Source: Nostoc sp. CHAB 5715 (GTDB lineage Bacteria > Cyanobacteriota > Cyanobacteriia > Cyanobacteriales > Nostocaceae). Taken from it: DNA of 27,149 nt. The stretch is from assembly GCF_020829685.1 (NCBI RefSeq), contig NZ_JAIVFR010000002.1, positions 1-27,149 of the forward strand. The letters are read 5' to 3'. This document shows positions 16,298 through 23,743 of the stretch, piece after piece (position 1 is the stretch's first letter; each line of letters opens with the position of its first letter). The notes below the pieces were generated by a model. That model searched no databases. It was not told the origin of the DNA and saw only the letters and a program-made list of their open reading frames with translations. The position numbers were made by a program, and so were the translations under genes.

Positions 16298-16928
16298 TGT
16301 AGACCTCCTGAATTTTTTCTAGGGCTGATGCCGTAACTACAATCTTGTCAGCGTGCAGTAAATCAAAAACATTTAGCTGATCGGCTGCAATTAGTTTTAA
16401 ATTTTCAATGTTACGGGCTGACAAATAAACGTTATCTGTATCCGCAATTTCAGACAAAATTAACAGTGACTTACTTTCTGGTGCTACTCCCCAACGAGCA
16501 AGGGCTGCCACTAATTCTTTAGTTTTCGGGCGAGATAGCTCGGTGCTAAATTCTTCTACTATGATCAAATCGTCTATGCGGCTGACAAATGCTGTCCGCA
16601 GTGCTAAACGTCGCTCTTTGCGGTTCAACTTGAGGTTAAAGTCTCTGGGCTTTGGCCCAAAGATTACACCACCACCACGCCACAGTGGCGAACGAATAGA
16701 CCCGGCACGAGCGCGACCAGTACCTTTTTGTCGCCAAGGTTTACGGCCACCGCCTCTGACTTCTGAACGAGTTTTTGTACTGGCATTTCCTTGACGAGCA
16801 TTAGTCAATTGCCGTACCAAGGCGCGGTGTACAATATGAGACGCTGTTTCTTCCTTGGCAGTGCGCAACTCGAAGGTCGTCTCGCGGACTTGTTCTCCTT
16901 GCCAATTTTTAACTACGCTTTCAACCAT
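16290..16928 (-). CDS. rplD: 50S ribosomal protein uL4
   Basis: 212 residues. The long tunnel loop is at about 50-95: [40 protein letters not shown], then [20 protein letters not shown]. In enterobacteria L4 represses the S10 operon by binding its leader; whether cyanobacterial L4 does so is unknown, but this operon does carry a long structured leader (see 17731-18170). 169 bases of repeats precede it. Confidence 0.97.
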   Translation of the reverse strand: MVESVVKNWQGEQVRETTFELRTAKEETASHIVHRALVRQLTNARQGNASTKTRSEVRGGGRKPWRQKGTGRARAGSIRSPLWRGGGVIFGPKPRDFNLKLNRKERRLALRTAFVSRIDDLIIVEEFSTELSRPKTKELVAALARWGVAPESKSLLILSEIADTDNVYLSARNIENLKLIAADQLNVFDLLHADKIVVTASALEKIQEVYSA

Positions 16929-16929
16929 C

Positions 16930-17097
16930 TTTGTTATTTGTCCTTTGTCATTTGTCTTTTGTCATTTGTCCTGTGTCCTGTGTCATTTGTCCTGTGTCAT
17001 TTGTCCTTTGTCCTTTAACCAATTGACTAATGACCATTGTACAGACGCGATTAATCGCGTCTCTACTGACTAATGACTAATGACTAATAACTTTTGA
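16930..17097. repeat. Heptamer array with palindrome between rplD and rplC
   Basis: TTTGTCATTTGTCC units including CTGTGTC variants (16930-17018), then ACTAATGACCATTGTAC and the 20-base palindrome AGACGCGATTAATCGCGTCT (17043-17062), then CTGACTAATGACTAATGAC. Same composite layout as at 8590-8717 and 1556-1630. Confidence 0.88.
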
Positions 17098-17730
17098 CTA
17101 TCCCACTGTTTTTGCAGGCACGATACTTACTAAAGCGCCCGGTTTACCAGGAATTGCTCCCTTAATTAGCAATAAGTTGCGTTCTGTATCAACTCGCACT
17201 ATGGTCAGCTTACGGATTGTGATACGTTTGCCACCTAAACGCCCTGCCATCCGCTTACCTGGATAGACACGACCTGGTGTTGTACCAGCACCAATAGAAC
17301 CAGGCGCTCTGTGGTTTTTGGAACCGTGTGACATGGGCCCCCGACCAAAGTTGTTGCGCTTCTGGTTTCCCGCAAAGCCGCGACCGATGCTTGTGCCGAC
17401 TACATCGACAATTTGACCCGCACTAAAAATATCTGCTTTAATCTCTTGACCTAAAGCATAATCACCAGAACTTTCGGTGTGATATTCATTTAGGTGACGC
17501 AATGCTGGGGCAGATGATTTAGCTAAATGGCCCAGTAGTGGTCTGTTCAGTGCCTTTGGTTTGACTTCGCCATAACCAACTTGAATGGCAAAGTAACCGT
17601 CGGTTTGTTTCGTTTTAACTTGTGTAACGGTGCATGGCCCTGCTTGAATGACAGTTACAGGAATAGCTACTCCTGCTTCGTCAAATATTTGGGTCATGCC
17701 CAGCTTGGTGCCGAGAATACCTACAGACAC
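17098..17730 (-). CDS. rplC: 50S ribosomal protein uL3
   Basis: 210 residues; first gene of the cluster, since rpsJ lies elsewhere in cyanobacteria. [20 protein letters not shown] opens the protein; the central [20 protein letters not shown] and [20 protein letters not shown] form the extension that reaches the peptidyl transferase centre. The start is GTG (17728-17730) with AGAAAGGAG about ten bases upstream, an unusually good Shine-Dalgarno. Upstream is a long leader with several hairpins. Confidence 0.97.
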   Translation of the reverse strand: MSVGILGTKLGMTQIFDEAGVAIPVTVIQAGPCTVTQVKTKQTDGYFAIQVGYGEVKPKALNRPLLGHLAKSSAPALRHLNEYHTESSGDYALGQEIKADIFSAGQIVDVVGTSIGRGFAGNQKRNNFGRGPMSHGSKNHRAPGSIGAGTTPGRVYPGKRMAGRLGGKRITIRKLTIVRVDTERNLLLIKGAIPGKPGALVSIVPAKTVG

Positions 17731-18170
17731 AGTAACTGGTTCTCCTTTCTACTTGCTGACCTTGGAATTGGACTCTAGAGGACACGCTTTGTACGCATCA
17801 GTTTAGGCTGGGTTAGCCTGCGAAATTTGAATGGTTTAAATAAACCGCTCCAAATACTTTCGGACACAACAAACCGTGTCCGTACTGCTTGGTGAATCTG
17901 TTTAGCTTCACTCACTAGATCACCAGAACAGCCACAAGTCCCTTCCCATTGGGAAGGAGTAACTTCTGGAATCAATGCAAGGCGCTACAGCTTTAAGCTG
18001 TGTGCAGCAATGCTTTCGTCCAAGCAATTGCTCTGGCACTTTCTGGAGGCAGCGCTGTCGGCGGGGTTTTCCGATTTTCGCCCATAAGACGGCTTCCCGG
18101 AGGTTGGCTACTGCCGTGTTGCAGTTGGACTTAAGCGGTTTTTACCACCCAGTATCCGTTAACTGAGACT
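17731..18170 (-). promoter_or_regulatory. Structured leader upstream of rplC
   Basis: No complete gene. Four hairpins occur within 170 bases: 17833-17846 (GGTTTA/TAAACC), 17861-17882 (CGGACAC/GTGTCCG), 17941-17957 (CCTTCCCA/TGGGAAGG) and 17987-18001 (ACAGCTT/AAGCTGT). On the minus strand one frame starting ATG GCA TTA CGT at 18183 stops at TAA after 13 codons (MALRQSQLTDTGW), then stays open for about 70 more codons to TGA near 17914. The stretch could be a regulatory leader, a leader peptide, or the remains of a gene; I do not recognise the protein. Confidence 0.4.
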
Positions 18171-18223
18171 GACGTAATGCCATGAAACCAACATTGCTGC
18201 TCAGTTTTTACTTCCTTAAACAC

Positions 18224-18241
18224 CTTAAACTATTGTTTAAG
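18224..18241. other. Hairpin in the rplC-ndhN intergenic region
   Basis: CTTAAAC-TATT-GTTTAAG, a perfect seven-base stem with a four-base loop, without a T-run on the minus strand. It belongs to the same divergent region as the rplC leader hairpins. The rest of 18171-18477 shows no gene or repeat that I can name. Confidence 0.4.
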
Positions 18242-18477
18242 ATTTTGCCTGCTTTTTGGGAGGCACAGGAGTAAATGTACTCTGGAGCTTTGGATTGGCT
18301 TTGATTATTCGTCCATAAGCTCCAATGTTGACCTGAAAGCTTTCTTAGTTTACCAGTCTACGATCGCTCTGAGTTAGATTATCCAATTTGCATTGATTCA
18401 TCAGCTTGTGATGCTAAGACTACCTCAGAATGACAGTAAGAAGGGATTTTAATTTGCGTCTTTGGTCACAATCCAAT

Positions 18478-18506
18478 AATATAAATTATTTATTTATGTT
18501 TGTCCA
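18478..18506 (-). promoter_or_regulatory. Possible sigma-70 type promoter for the ribosomal cluster
   Basis: On the minus strand TGGACA, 17 bases, then TATATT: each hexamer matches its consensus at five of six positions and the spacing is optimal. If used, the rplC leader would be about 740 bases long. The spacer is almost pure A/T, so a chance match is possible. Confidence 0.35.
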
Positions 18507-18527
18507 GTAATTTATCGAGTTATTTTT

Positions 18528-18660
18528 GGGGAGTGGGGAGTGGGGAGATGAGGGAGATGAGGGAGATGAGGGAGATGAGGGAGATAAGGGAGTGAGGGAG
18601 TGAGGGAATGAGGGAAGAAAGAATAACTAATGCCCAATGCCCAATGCCCAATGCCCAAAA
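18528..18660. repeat. Short tandem repeats upstream of ndhN
   Basis: GGGGAGT heptamers, then five GAGATGAGG nonamers (about 18543-18590), GAGTGAGG units, then four GCCCAAT heptamers (about 18631-18656). No coding sequence. They separate the ribosomal leader from ndhN. Confidence 0.88.
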
Positions 18661-18727
18661 AAATGCTTTTAATCTATCGGTTCAGGGTAAATAATAGAGA
18701 TATCTAAGTGGGATAAGACGAAAATCT

Positions 18728-19204
18728 ATGGCACTAATTACCACTGGCAACGGTTTAATGCGCGATCTGGAAAAATTTGGCGCTCTTGGCGTGTATGTAC
18801 CTCTGGAAGGGGGTTATGAAGGTCGATATCAGCGCCGACTACGCGCAGCTGGCTATACCACTCTCCACATTACCGCCAAGGGACTGGGCGATATAGCTGC
18901 GTATCTCACAAGAATTCATGGAGTCAGACCTCCTCATCTTGGTAAAAAAAGCACTGGTAGTGGTGCGGCAGTAGGTCATGTGTACTATTTGCCACCAATT
19001 ATCAATTCTCATTTAGAACAGCTACCACCAAAGTCAAAGGGGCTGGTGTTGTGGATTATTGAAGGGCATATTCTTTCCAATGAGGAACTTGAGTATTTAA
19101 CGAATTTGCCTCAGCTAGAACCACGAGTAAGAGTAGTCATTGAGAGGGGTGGCGATCGCGCCTTCCGTTGGACTTCTCTAGAAAAAACTCTGTTAGCTAG
19201 TTAG
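18728..19204 (+). CDS. ndhN: NAD(P)H-quinone oxidoreductase subunit N
   Basis: 158 residues. MALITTGNGLMRDLEKFGAL, then GVYVPLEGGYEGRYQRRLRA and HIHGVRPPHLGKK-type sequence (about 58-72) match NdhN, an oxygenic-photosynthesis-specific subunit of the NDH-1 complex. It helps form the arm that accepts reduced ferredoxin for cyclic electron flow and respiration at the thylakoid. No membrane segment, as expected for this peripheral subunit. It is transcribed divergently from the ribosomal cluster. No strong Shine-Dalgarno (only GATAAGACG). Confidence 0.96.
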   Translation: MALITTGNGLMRDLEKFGALGVYVPLEGGYEGRYQRRLRAAGYTTLHITAKGLGDIAAYLTRIHGVRPPHLGKKSTGSGAAVGHVYYLPPIINSHLEQLPPKSKGLVLWIIEGHILSNEELEYLTNLPQLEPRVRVVIERGGDRAFRWTSLEKTLLAS

Positions 19205-19216
19205 TCATTAGTCATT

Positions 19217-19248
19217 AGTCATTAGTCATTTGCTCATGACTAATGACT
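19217..19248. terminator. Inverted repeat between convergent ndhN and GNAT genes
   Basis: AGTCATTAGTCAT, six-base loop, ATGACTAATGACT: a perfect 13-base stem built from ATTAGTC heptamers, lying where two convergent genes end. It overlaps the last codons of the GNAT gene. It may stop transcription from both sides, though no long T-run follows. Confidence 0.5.
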
Positions 19249-19713
19249 TAATTCAATCAGCATTTCAATAATGCTGAATCGAAAACCACAAGATGCAAAT
19301 AACCGCCGTGAAGCCTCGTTAGCAATTGCTGTATCTAGACGAATTTGCTTAACGCCCATCTGATGAAAGCGTTCAATAGTTAGCATCACCATTTGCCGCG
19401 CAATTCCGTTTTGGCGATATTCTGGCTCAACCCAGATATCATGAATAAAAGCAAATTCCTGTAACCGATAAATTGGTATTTCTCGCTCAATTGTCGCCAC
19501 CAGAAAAGCTACAAGTTGCCCTTCATTCTCGGATACTAGAAATACAGTGCGATCGCTATTTGCCAAACGTGTCAACCATTGTTCATAACGCTGTTCTGGA
19601 TTCGGCAGAAAACCATACTTGGCAGAATCCCAAGACTCATGCAAAGCACAAATTTTGGCAACCATTGGTAAAACTGCGGGTACGTCAGCTGTGCTAGCGG
19701 GGCGGATCAGCAT
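19240..19713 (-). CDS. GNAT-family N-acetyltransferase
   Basis: 157 residues, a single GNAT domain that would transfer an acetyl group from acetyl-CoA to an unidentified amine. It starts MLIRPASTADVPAVLPMVAK. The acetyl-CoA loop (motif A) is in WVEPEYRQNGIARQMVMLTI (about 98-117, Arg-Gln-Asn-Gly-Ile-Ala), followed by motif B around ANEASRRLFASCGFRFSIIE. The substrate cannot be told from sequence. Its final residues (Ser-His) and TAG stop are formed by the ATTAGTC repeat, so the natural end has been altered slightly. It is convergent with ndhN and 53 bases downstream of the ABC permease gene. Confidence 0.88.
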   Translation of the reverse strand: MLIRPASTADVPAVLPMVAKICALHESWDSAKYGFLPNPEQRYEQWLTRLANSDRTVFLVSENEGQLVAFLVATIEREIPIYRLQEFAFIHDIWVEPEYRQNGIARQMVMLTIERFHQMGVKQIRLDTAIANEASRRLFASCGFRFSIIEMLIELSH

Positions 19714-19766
19714 AAGTTCTGGAATTTGTTGCAGAAACAGTTAAAGTACAGGTTGTAATGAAAGCT

Positions 19767-20594
19767 TCAATCCTGTTGGTGAGCGAATTTATAACCACCC
19801 CACAAAGAAAGAGCGATCGCTATTACTAGCAAAATCGGTATGCTGTACCAAGGAAACTCAGACAAGGGTAAATGAGCAGCTGCACGCAGTCCGATGCTGG
19901 CGTAGGTGAGTGGTAATAGGTAAACTACGACTTTGAGGGCAGATGGTAATGTACCAGGGTCAAAGAAGGTGGCTCCTAAGAATGACATGGGGATAATTAT
20001 AAAATTGTTGTAGAGTCCAACTGATTCGAGCGATCGTACACTCAAACCAACAATCACCCCTAACCCAGCAAATACCGAACAATTCAGCACCACTAACAAT
20101 AGAAATAGTGGGTTGAGGAAATTCCAGTTTCCAGTCAACAGCACCGCTACCAAAATCACCGAAGCCGATGTCATCAACCCCCGCACTATTCCCGCCAGCA
20201 TTTTTCCGATATGTAACGCCAAGGGATGTATAGGAGTTAACAACAATTCCTCGAAGGTTTTGGTAAATAGTCTGTCTCCACAAATCGAAAATGTCGTTCC
20301 AGCAAAGCTAACTGTCATCGATGATAGCGCCACCATCCCCGGTAATATAAATTCTAAATAGTTGTTATAGTTACCACTAATCCCTGAGCCGGGTTTGATG
20401 GAACTACCCAAACCCAATCCAAAAGCTAAAATATATATCAGTGGGGATATTAAGCCTGATGCAGCAATTGGTACGATTCTGACACGTAAATCTAACCAAT
20501 CTCCCCAAAAAATAGTCAGACTATCAGCTAGAAAAATTTGAAGTTGCGAAGTTTTGAACTTCTTGCTTGAGAATAACGCTCTTTGAGATGCCAC
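19767..20594 (-). CDS. ABC-2 type transporter permease (NodJ/DrrB-like)
   Basis: 275 residues with about six membrane segments after a ~35-residue cytoplasmic N-terminus. NYLEFILPGMVALSSMTVSF, then the cytoplasmic coupling segment FEELLLTPIHPLALHIGKML, and FFDPGTLPSALKVVVYLLPL followed by Thr-Tyr-Ala (the ABC-2 signature near the last segments) place it in this exporter family. No ATPase gene is nearby, so the partner lies elsewhere; cargo is unknown. The start is GTG (20592-20594) with only a weak AGAAG upstream. It is complete in length for the family. Confidence 0.9.
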   Translation of the reverse strand: MASQRALFSSKKFKTSQLQIFLADSLTIFWGDWLDLRVRIVPIAASGLISPLIYILAFGLGLGSSIKPGSGISGNYNNYLEFILPGMVALSSMTVSFAGTTFSICGDRLFTKTFEELLLTPIHPLALHIGKMLAGIVRGLMTSASVILVAVLLTGNWNFLNPLFLLLVVLNCSVFAGLGVIVGLSVRSLESVGLYNNFIIIPMSFLGATFFDPGTLPSALKVVVYLLPLTYASIGLRAAAHLPLSEFPWYSIPILLVIAIALSLWGGYKFAHQQD

Positions 20595-20714
20595 TTGCTT
20601 CTAATTAGTTATTAAAACTTTCTTAAATTTTAATTTACATTGTTTGACATATCAATTACTAGGGGTAACAAAAATATCTAATACGAAAAATTCATCTTGG
20701 AAATTTATTAAGCA

Positions 20715-20851
20715 CAACGCGATGTGCAAGTTATTCTTGGAACTTTGCTTCCATTCTTCTCTTTGAAAGGTCGATAGGCATTGATTTTTGCTCCCATTCC
20801 CTGCTAGAGAAGGGGCTGGGGTTAGGTTTGAAAGAATGTTGTACACGGCGC
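20715..20851. mobile_element. 137-bp MITE-like element, copy 2, flanked by AAGCA
   Basis: It begins CAACGCGATGTGCAAGTTAT and ends TTGTACACGGCGC, alignable along its length with the element at 1419-1555. Shared blocks include CTTCCATTC and GGGGTTAGGTTTGA; I estimate roughly 70% identity by eye. Ends are imperfect inverted repeats (GCGATGTGCAA/TTGTACACGGCGC). Direct repeats AAGCA flank it (20710-20714 and 20852-20856), although the exact boundary could move by one base. Non-coding. Confidence 0.65.
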
Positions 20852-20975
20852 AAGCACACGTTTCCTCCGCTCAAACTTTTTGCAAAATTACAAACAAAAA
20901 GCTAGATAATTCAAGTATTCTCACTGCGTTGTTTGTGCAAATTGAATCAAGACTATCTGATAGATATCAAAAACA

Positions 20976-20984
20976 TGTTATAAT
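20976..20984 (+). promoter_or_regulatory. Possible extended -10 promoter upstream of DUF3172 gene
   Basis: TGTTATAAT on the plus strand: consensus TATAAT with TG one base upstream. No convincing -35 at 16-18 bases. It lies about 310 bases before the DUF3172 start and about 120 before the small open frame at 21108. Confidence 0.35.
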
Positions 20985-21107
20985 AATTGGTTAAGTAAGA
21001 TATAGAAGTTAAAGACAGTTACTCTGTGATTTCCATGTGAAGCAGCACAAAGGTAATAACAATTTCTTAATCGGCAAATAAATAAAAAGACTCACCAATT
21101 CTTCAAG

Positions 21108-21218
21108 ATGGAAACAATAACCAACAAGGTTGAAATTCTGTCCAGATATTTAGATAAGTTGCTATTTTTATCATTTAAGAAGAATACTCCCCAAAAAGTC
21201 GCAGACAATTACAGTTAA
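21108..21218 (+). CDS. Doubtful 36-residue open frame
   Basis: ATG GAA ACA ATA ACC... to TAA gives METITNKVEILSRYLDKLLF plus 16 residues (Leu-Ser-Phe-Lys-Lys...). It could form an amphipathic helix. No good Shine-Dalgarno (TTCAAG only) and I recognise no family. It lies in the leader of the DUF3172 gene, downstream of the possible promoter. Probably chance, but its composition is ordinary for a small protein. Confidence 0.2.
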   Translation: METITNKVEILSRYLDKLLFLSFKKNTPQKVADNYS

Positions 21219-21293
21219 GAATAGGCATACTGAAAGAGGGAGAAAACTTTAGACTACTCCCTTCCTAATCGGCGTGAAGGTGATTAAGCAACA

Positions 21294-21833
21294 ATGAAAC
21301 GTAAACCTACTGGTAGATCGGCTACTTCTTCTAAACCCTCTATTTTCCAATCCCCTATGTTTAACCTCTTCACCATCGCAATTATGGGAGGGGTGTTGAT
21401 TTTAGGAATTGGGATTGGCATTGCTTTTAGTTCTACAACCACGTTGGCGCCATCAAACGTGGCTTCCCGTGAATTCATTGACACCAAAGCACCAAACCCG
21501 GAAATTTGTGTGCAGTACGGAGCCAGCGCGATGGTGATGGACGCTAGACTGTTCGTTACTCTTAACCCCTTCAATGTGTATGTTGCCCAGCCGAGTATGC
21601 GTCCTGGATGCGTAATCCGACAAAATAACTGGGCGCTTTTAGAGCAACGTAAGCTGGTGACTAATGATCAGGTAAATGAATGCAAAAATCGCCTGAATAC
21701 CTTTGGCTTTACAGGTAATTTAGACAGTGACAAACCTGATATTAGGTGTATATATCAGAATGAAGCTGCTCAAAACTTCTTTACGGCTCAACCAGGAGCA
21801 GTTGGAACACCTCAGGAAACTGACAGATTTTAG
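21294..21833 (+). CDS. DUF3172-type single-pass membrane protein
   Basis: 179 residues. A basic, serine-rich N-terminus (MKRKPTGRSATSSKPSIFQS) precedes one membrane segment at about 23-46 (LFTIAIMGGVLILGIGIGIA). The outer domain has conserved-looking PNPEICVQYGASAMVMDARL, FVTLNPFNVYVAQPSMRPGC and a later CKNRLNTFGF...IRCIYQNE with several cysteines. I recognise it as the cyanobacterial DUF3172 family, of unknown function. AAGGTG about ten bases upstream is the ribosome binding site. It ends at a GGGCATT/ATTAGTC repeat block. Confidence 0.85.
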   Translation: MKRKPTGRSATSSKPSIFQSPMFNLFTIAIMGGVLILGIGIGIAFSSTTTLAPSNVASREFIDTKAPNPEICVQYGASAMVMDARLFVTLNPFNVYVAQPSMRPGCVIRQNNWALLEQRKLVTNDQVNECKNRLNTFGFTGNLDSDKPDIRCIYQNEAAQNFFTAQPGAVGTPQETDRF

Positions 21834-21834
21834 A

Positions 21835-21966
21835 TTTGGGAATGGGGAATGGGGCATTGGGCATTGGGCATTAGTCATTAGTCATTAGTCATTAATTATT
21901 CTTCTGCTGCCTCCCCTGCTCCCTCATCCCCCCACAGACGCGATTAATCGCGTCTCTACCCACTCC
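21835..21966. repeat. Repeats and palindrome between DUF3172 and AMIN genes
   Basis: GGGCATT units (about 21852-21870), ATTAGTC units (about 21871-21893) and the 20-base palindrome AGACGCGATTAATCGCGTCT at 21936-21955. It lies between two convergent genes and may act as a shared terminator region. Confidence 0.85.
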
Positions 21967-22827
21967 CTATCTATTTTTAGGAAGGGGTTGACCAAACTCG
22001 ATTACCTGGGGATTGGGAAGATTGGGGATGGTTGGAAGTGGAAATTCCGACATACCGAAAGAAGGAATGCTATTTAAGTTACCGGGTTGATTTGGGAAAG
22101 AAGGAGGGGGAAGAATTAAACCAGGTTGTTGAGAGGATGTATTAGGAGTTAGGGGAGGAACAGTCACAAAAGGCTGCCCTGAGTTATTAATAATTGTTGA
22201 GGGCAGGTTATTTGATATAGGCGGAACTGTGAGTAAGGGCGCTTGTAGATTAGTTGTGGTTATGGGTAGGTTAATAGGCGGCTTTTTGGGTGTTTGAGGT
22301 TGTTTCTTGGGTGAAGTTGGGGAGTTCCCTGGTTTTACGGCAGTAGTTTTACCAGAAATAACCGGACGCAATACCCAGCGAGTGGAGTTTTTTCGAGAAA
22401 CGGGTTGCAGTTGTATCTGTTTAGGATTTAAAACAGTCCCTGGTGCTAAATCTAGGACAATGCGTGTGTCGTTAGGATTCAGTTGAGAAACGCGAATACT
22501 TTTGATTGCTCCAGAATAATTTTGTTGTGTGGTAACTTTGCCCAACTTAGTATTCGGTAAATCTACAACAAGCCGGGAGGGTTGGGTAAGGTAGAAATAA
22601 CGGGGGGTTGTGCCTGCTGAGAGGGTGATTTCGAGTTGCTGTGTCTTGGAGGAAAAACGCCAATTTTCTAGCTTTGCCACTGGTGTAGCAGCAGTAGTGC
22701 AAGTTTCAAGCGCGATCGCTGCACAAAAGCCTAATAGACTGATGCTAAATAGCTGCTTGCGCCATTGGCAAAATTGCCTAGTCTTTAGTCCCTGATCCAT
22801 TCTTTTTATCTGCTCCATAAAACCCAT
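21967..22827 (-). CDS. AMIN-domain secreted protein
   Basis: 286 residues. A basic stretch and hydrophobic segment (WRKQLFSISLLGFCAAIALE, about 22-41) form a signal peptide. An AMIN domain (about 48-135) contains LENWRFSSKTQQLEITLSAG and RLVVDLPNTKLGKV; this beta-domain localises AmiC and secretins to peptidoglycan or septa. The rest (about 150-286) is a low-complexity Pro/Asn/Thr linker with PPI, PPL and PPP runs and no catalytic amidase domain. Possibly a cell-wall or envelope factor. Met10 (22800) is an alternative start. The amidase partner is not in the window. Confidence 0.85.
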   Translation of the reverse strand: MGFMEQIKRMDQGLKTRQFCQWRKQLFSISLLGFCAAIALETCTTAATPVAKLENWRFSSKTQQLEITLSAGTTPRYFYLTQPSRLVVDLPNTKLGKVTTQQNYSGAIKSIRVSQLNPNDTRIVLDLAPGTVLNPKQIQLQPVSRKNSTRWVLRPVISGKTTAVKPGNSPTSPKKQPQTPKKPPINLPITTTNLQAPLLTVPPISNNLPSTIINNSGQPFVTVPPLTPNTSSQQPGLILPPPSFPNQPGNLNSIPSFGMSEFPLPTIPNLPNPQVIEFGQPLPKNR

Positions 22828-22880
22828 ACAATGCGCTCTTCCAATCCCTACTCACCACTCCCCACTCTCCACTCCCCAAT

Positions 22881-23363
22881 TCAATTAGCTTTTTGGGACA
22901 CAGCAGTAAATTTTAGAGGTTGTGGAATATCATTTACGGTTAATTGACCTGTCATATTACTTTTATCCACAAGTTGCATTTGAATTGCGACTGAGTTTAG
23001 AGGATCATTTTGGGGGCGAGGAATATTACAAAGGATTGATTTACCAACTTTTCCAGATAAATTTAACTGTTGATTTCGGAAGATGCCTGCCAGAGAGTGC
23101 TTTTCGTCAGTATCGGGGTTAGCGTTTGCCGATAATACAGAGGCATTTAAGTAAATACCCGACTGCTCAATGTTTAACGTCAGGGTATCTGATTTTTCAC
23201 AGTTAGGCAAATTCTCAGCCAGGGTTAGACGATACCGACCGTTAATTGGAGGAGGAGCCTTGAGATTGTTTTCGCCATAAACACTTACAGTTTTAAACAA
23301 CAGTAGCACTGAAGTTATTGCTACTCCGTAAAAAGTTAAAGATTTGAGGTTGAAATGATTCAT
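22881..23363 (-). CDS. Small secreted protein of unknown function
   Basis: 160 residues from the ATG at 23361-23363. GAGGAG lies about nine bases upstream of this ATG but would be too close to a TTG at 23370-23372, so the ATG is preferred. The signal peptide (about 6-28: KSLTFYGVAITSVLLLFKTV) is followed by a beta-rich domain with NGRYRLTLAENLPNCEKSDT, LSGKVGKSILCNIPRP and MTGQLTVNDIPQPLKF. Two cysteines may pair. Its start lies eight bases past the stop of the antiporter-locus USP fragment, suggesting it was the last gene of an antiporter operon. I do not recognise the family. Confidence 0.75.
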   Translation of the reverse strand: MNHFNLKSLTFYGVAITSVLLLFKTVSVYGENNLKAPPPINGRYRLTLAENLPNCEKSDTLTLNIEQSGIYLNASVLSANANPDTDEKHSLAGIFRNQQLNLSGKVGKSILCNIPRPQNDPLNSVAIQMQLVDKSNMTGQLTVNDIPQPLKFTAVSQKAN

Positions 23364-23368
23364 GAATT

Positions 23369-23743
23369 TCAACTCCTCAATGTTGGCTCTTGACTACTAA
23401 CCTCAGGAAGCATAGAGGCAAGGTGAGCGGTGACTTGGCTGTAGCGGCGGGTAATCAGCAAGGAGGAACGACATTGGATAGCTAGTTGATCTGTATATCT
23501 TCCCAGAGTTTGGCGCTCGATACCCCAAGCGCGGCTGGTGCCAGCAATAGTTAGGTCAACACCTTCTGAGGCTTGAATTACGGCTTGGATTGGTTCTGGG
23601 GCTTCGATAATTTTGATTTCAATGCGATCGCGTATACTGGTGGGCAATTGTTCCATCATCGTGTGTAGTTCGTAACTCGATTCTTCCTTGCCTTGATTTG
23701 CTACTATCTGTAATATTTGCAACATACAAGTTTCACGAACCAA
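23369..23743 (-). pseudogene. C-terminal universal-stress-protein-like domain of a lost transporter
   Basis: About 120 codons, open at the 5' side without a convincing start. LPTSIRDRIEIKIIEAPEPI, then GVDLTIAGTSRAWGIERQTL and YTDQLAIQCRSSLLITRRYS match the USP-like C-terminal domain found on some cyanobacterial membrane transporters. Upstream it joins the second antiporter fragment in a different frame within TTGGTTCGTGAA (23732-23743). The parent gene could be an antiporter or amino-acid permease with a USP tail; I cannot decide. As it stands it has lost its membrane part. Confidence 0.7.

Larger units (their letters stand above)
20595..21293. other. 699-base spacer upstream of the DUF3172 gene
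   Basis: It contains the second 137-bp MITE-like copy (20715-20851), an extended -10 box (20976-20984) and a 36-codon open frame (21108-21218). The remainder is AT-rich with no recognisable gene, RNA or repeat. Confidence 0.6.

Noticed and set aside
1334..17097. The regularly spaced short repeats could suggest CRISPR arrays.
   Set aside because: Units are 7-9 bases, directly abutting, without unique spacers of constant length and with no cas genes nearby.
17775..17975. 66-residue minus-strand frame upstream of rplC (Ile-Pro-Glu-Val-Thr-Pro...), considered as the C-terminus of a TnpB-type transposase.
   Set aside because: No zinc-finger or catalytic motif upstream, and I could not match the tail to a known family; kept only as part of the unexplained leader.
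20652..20846. 64-residue minus-strand frame.
   Set aside because: It lies across the 137-bp MITE-like element and its stops and starts differ between the two copies.
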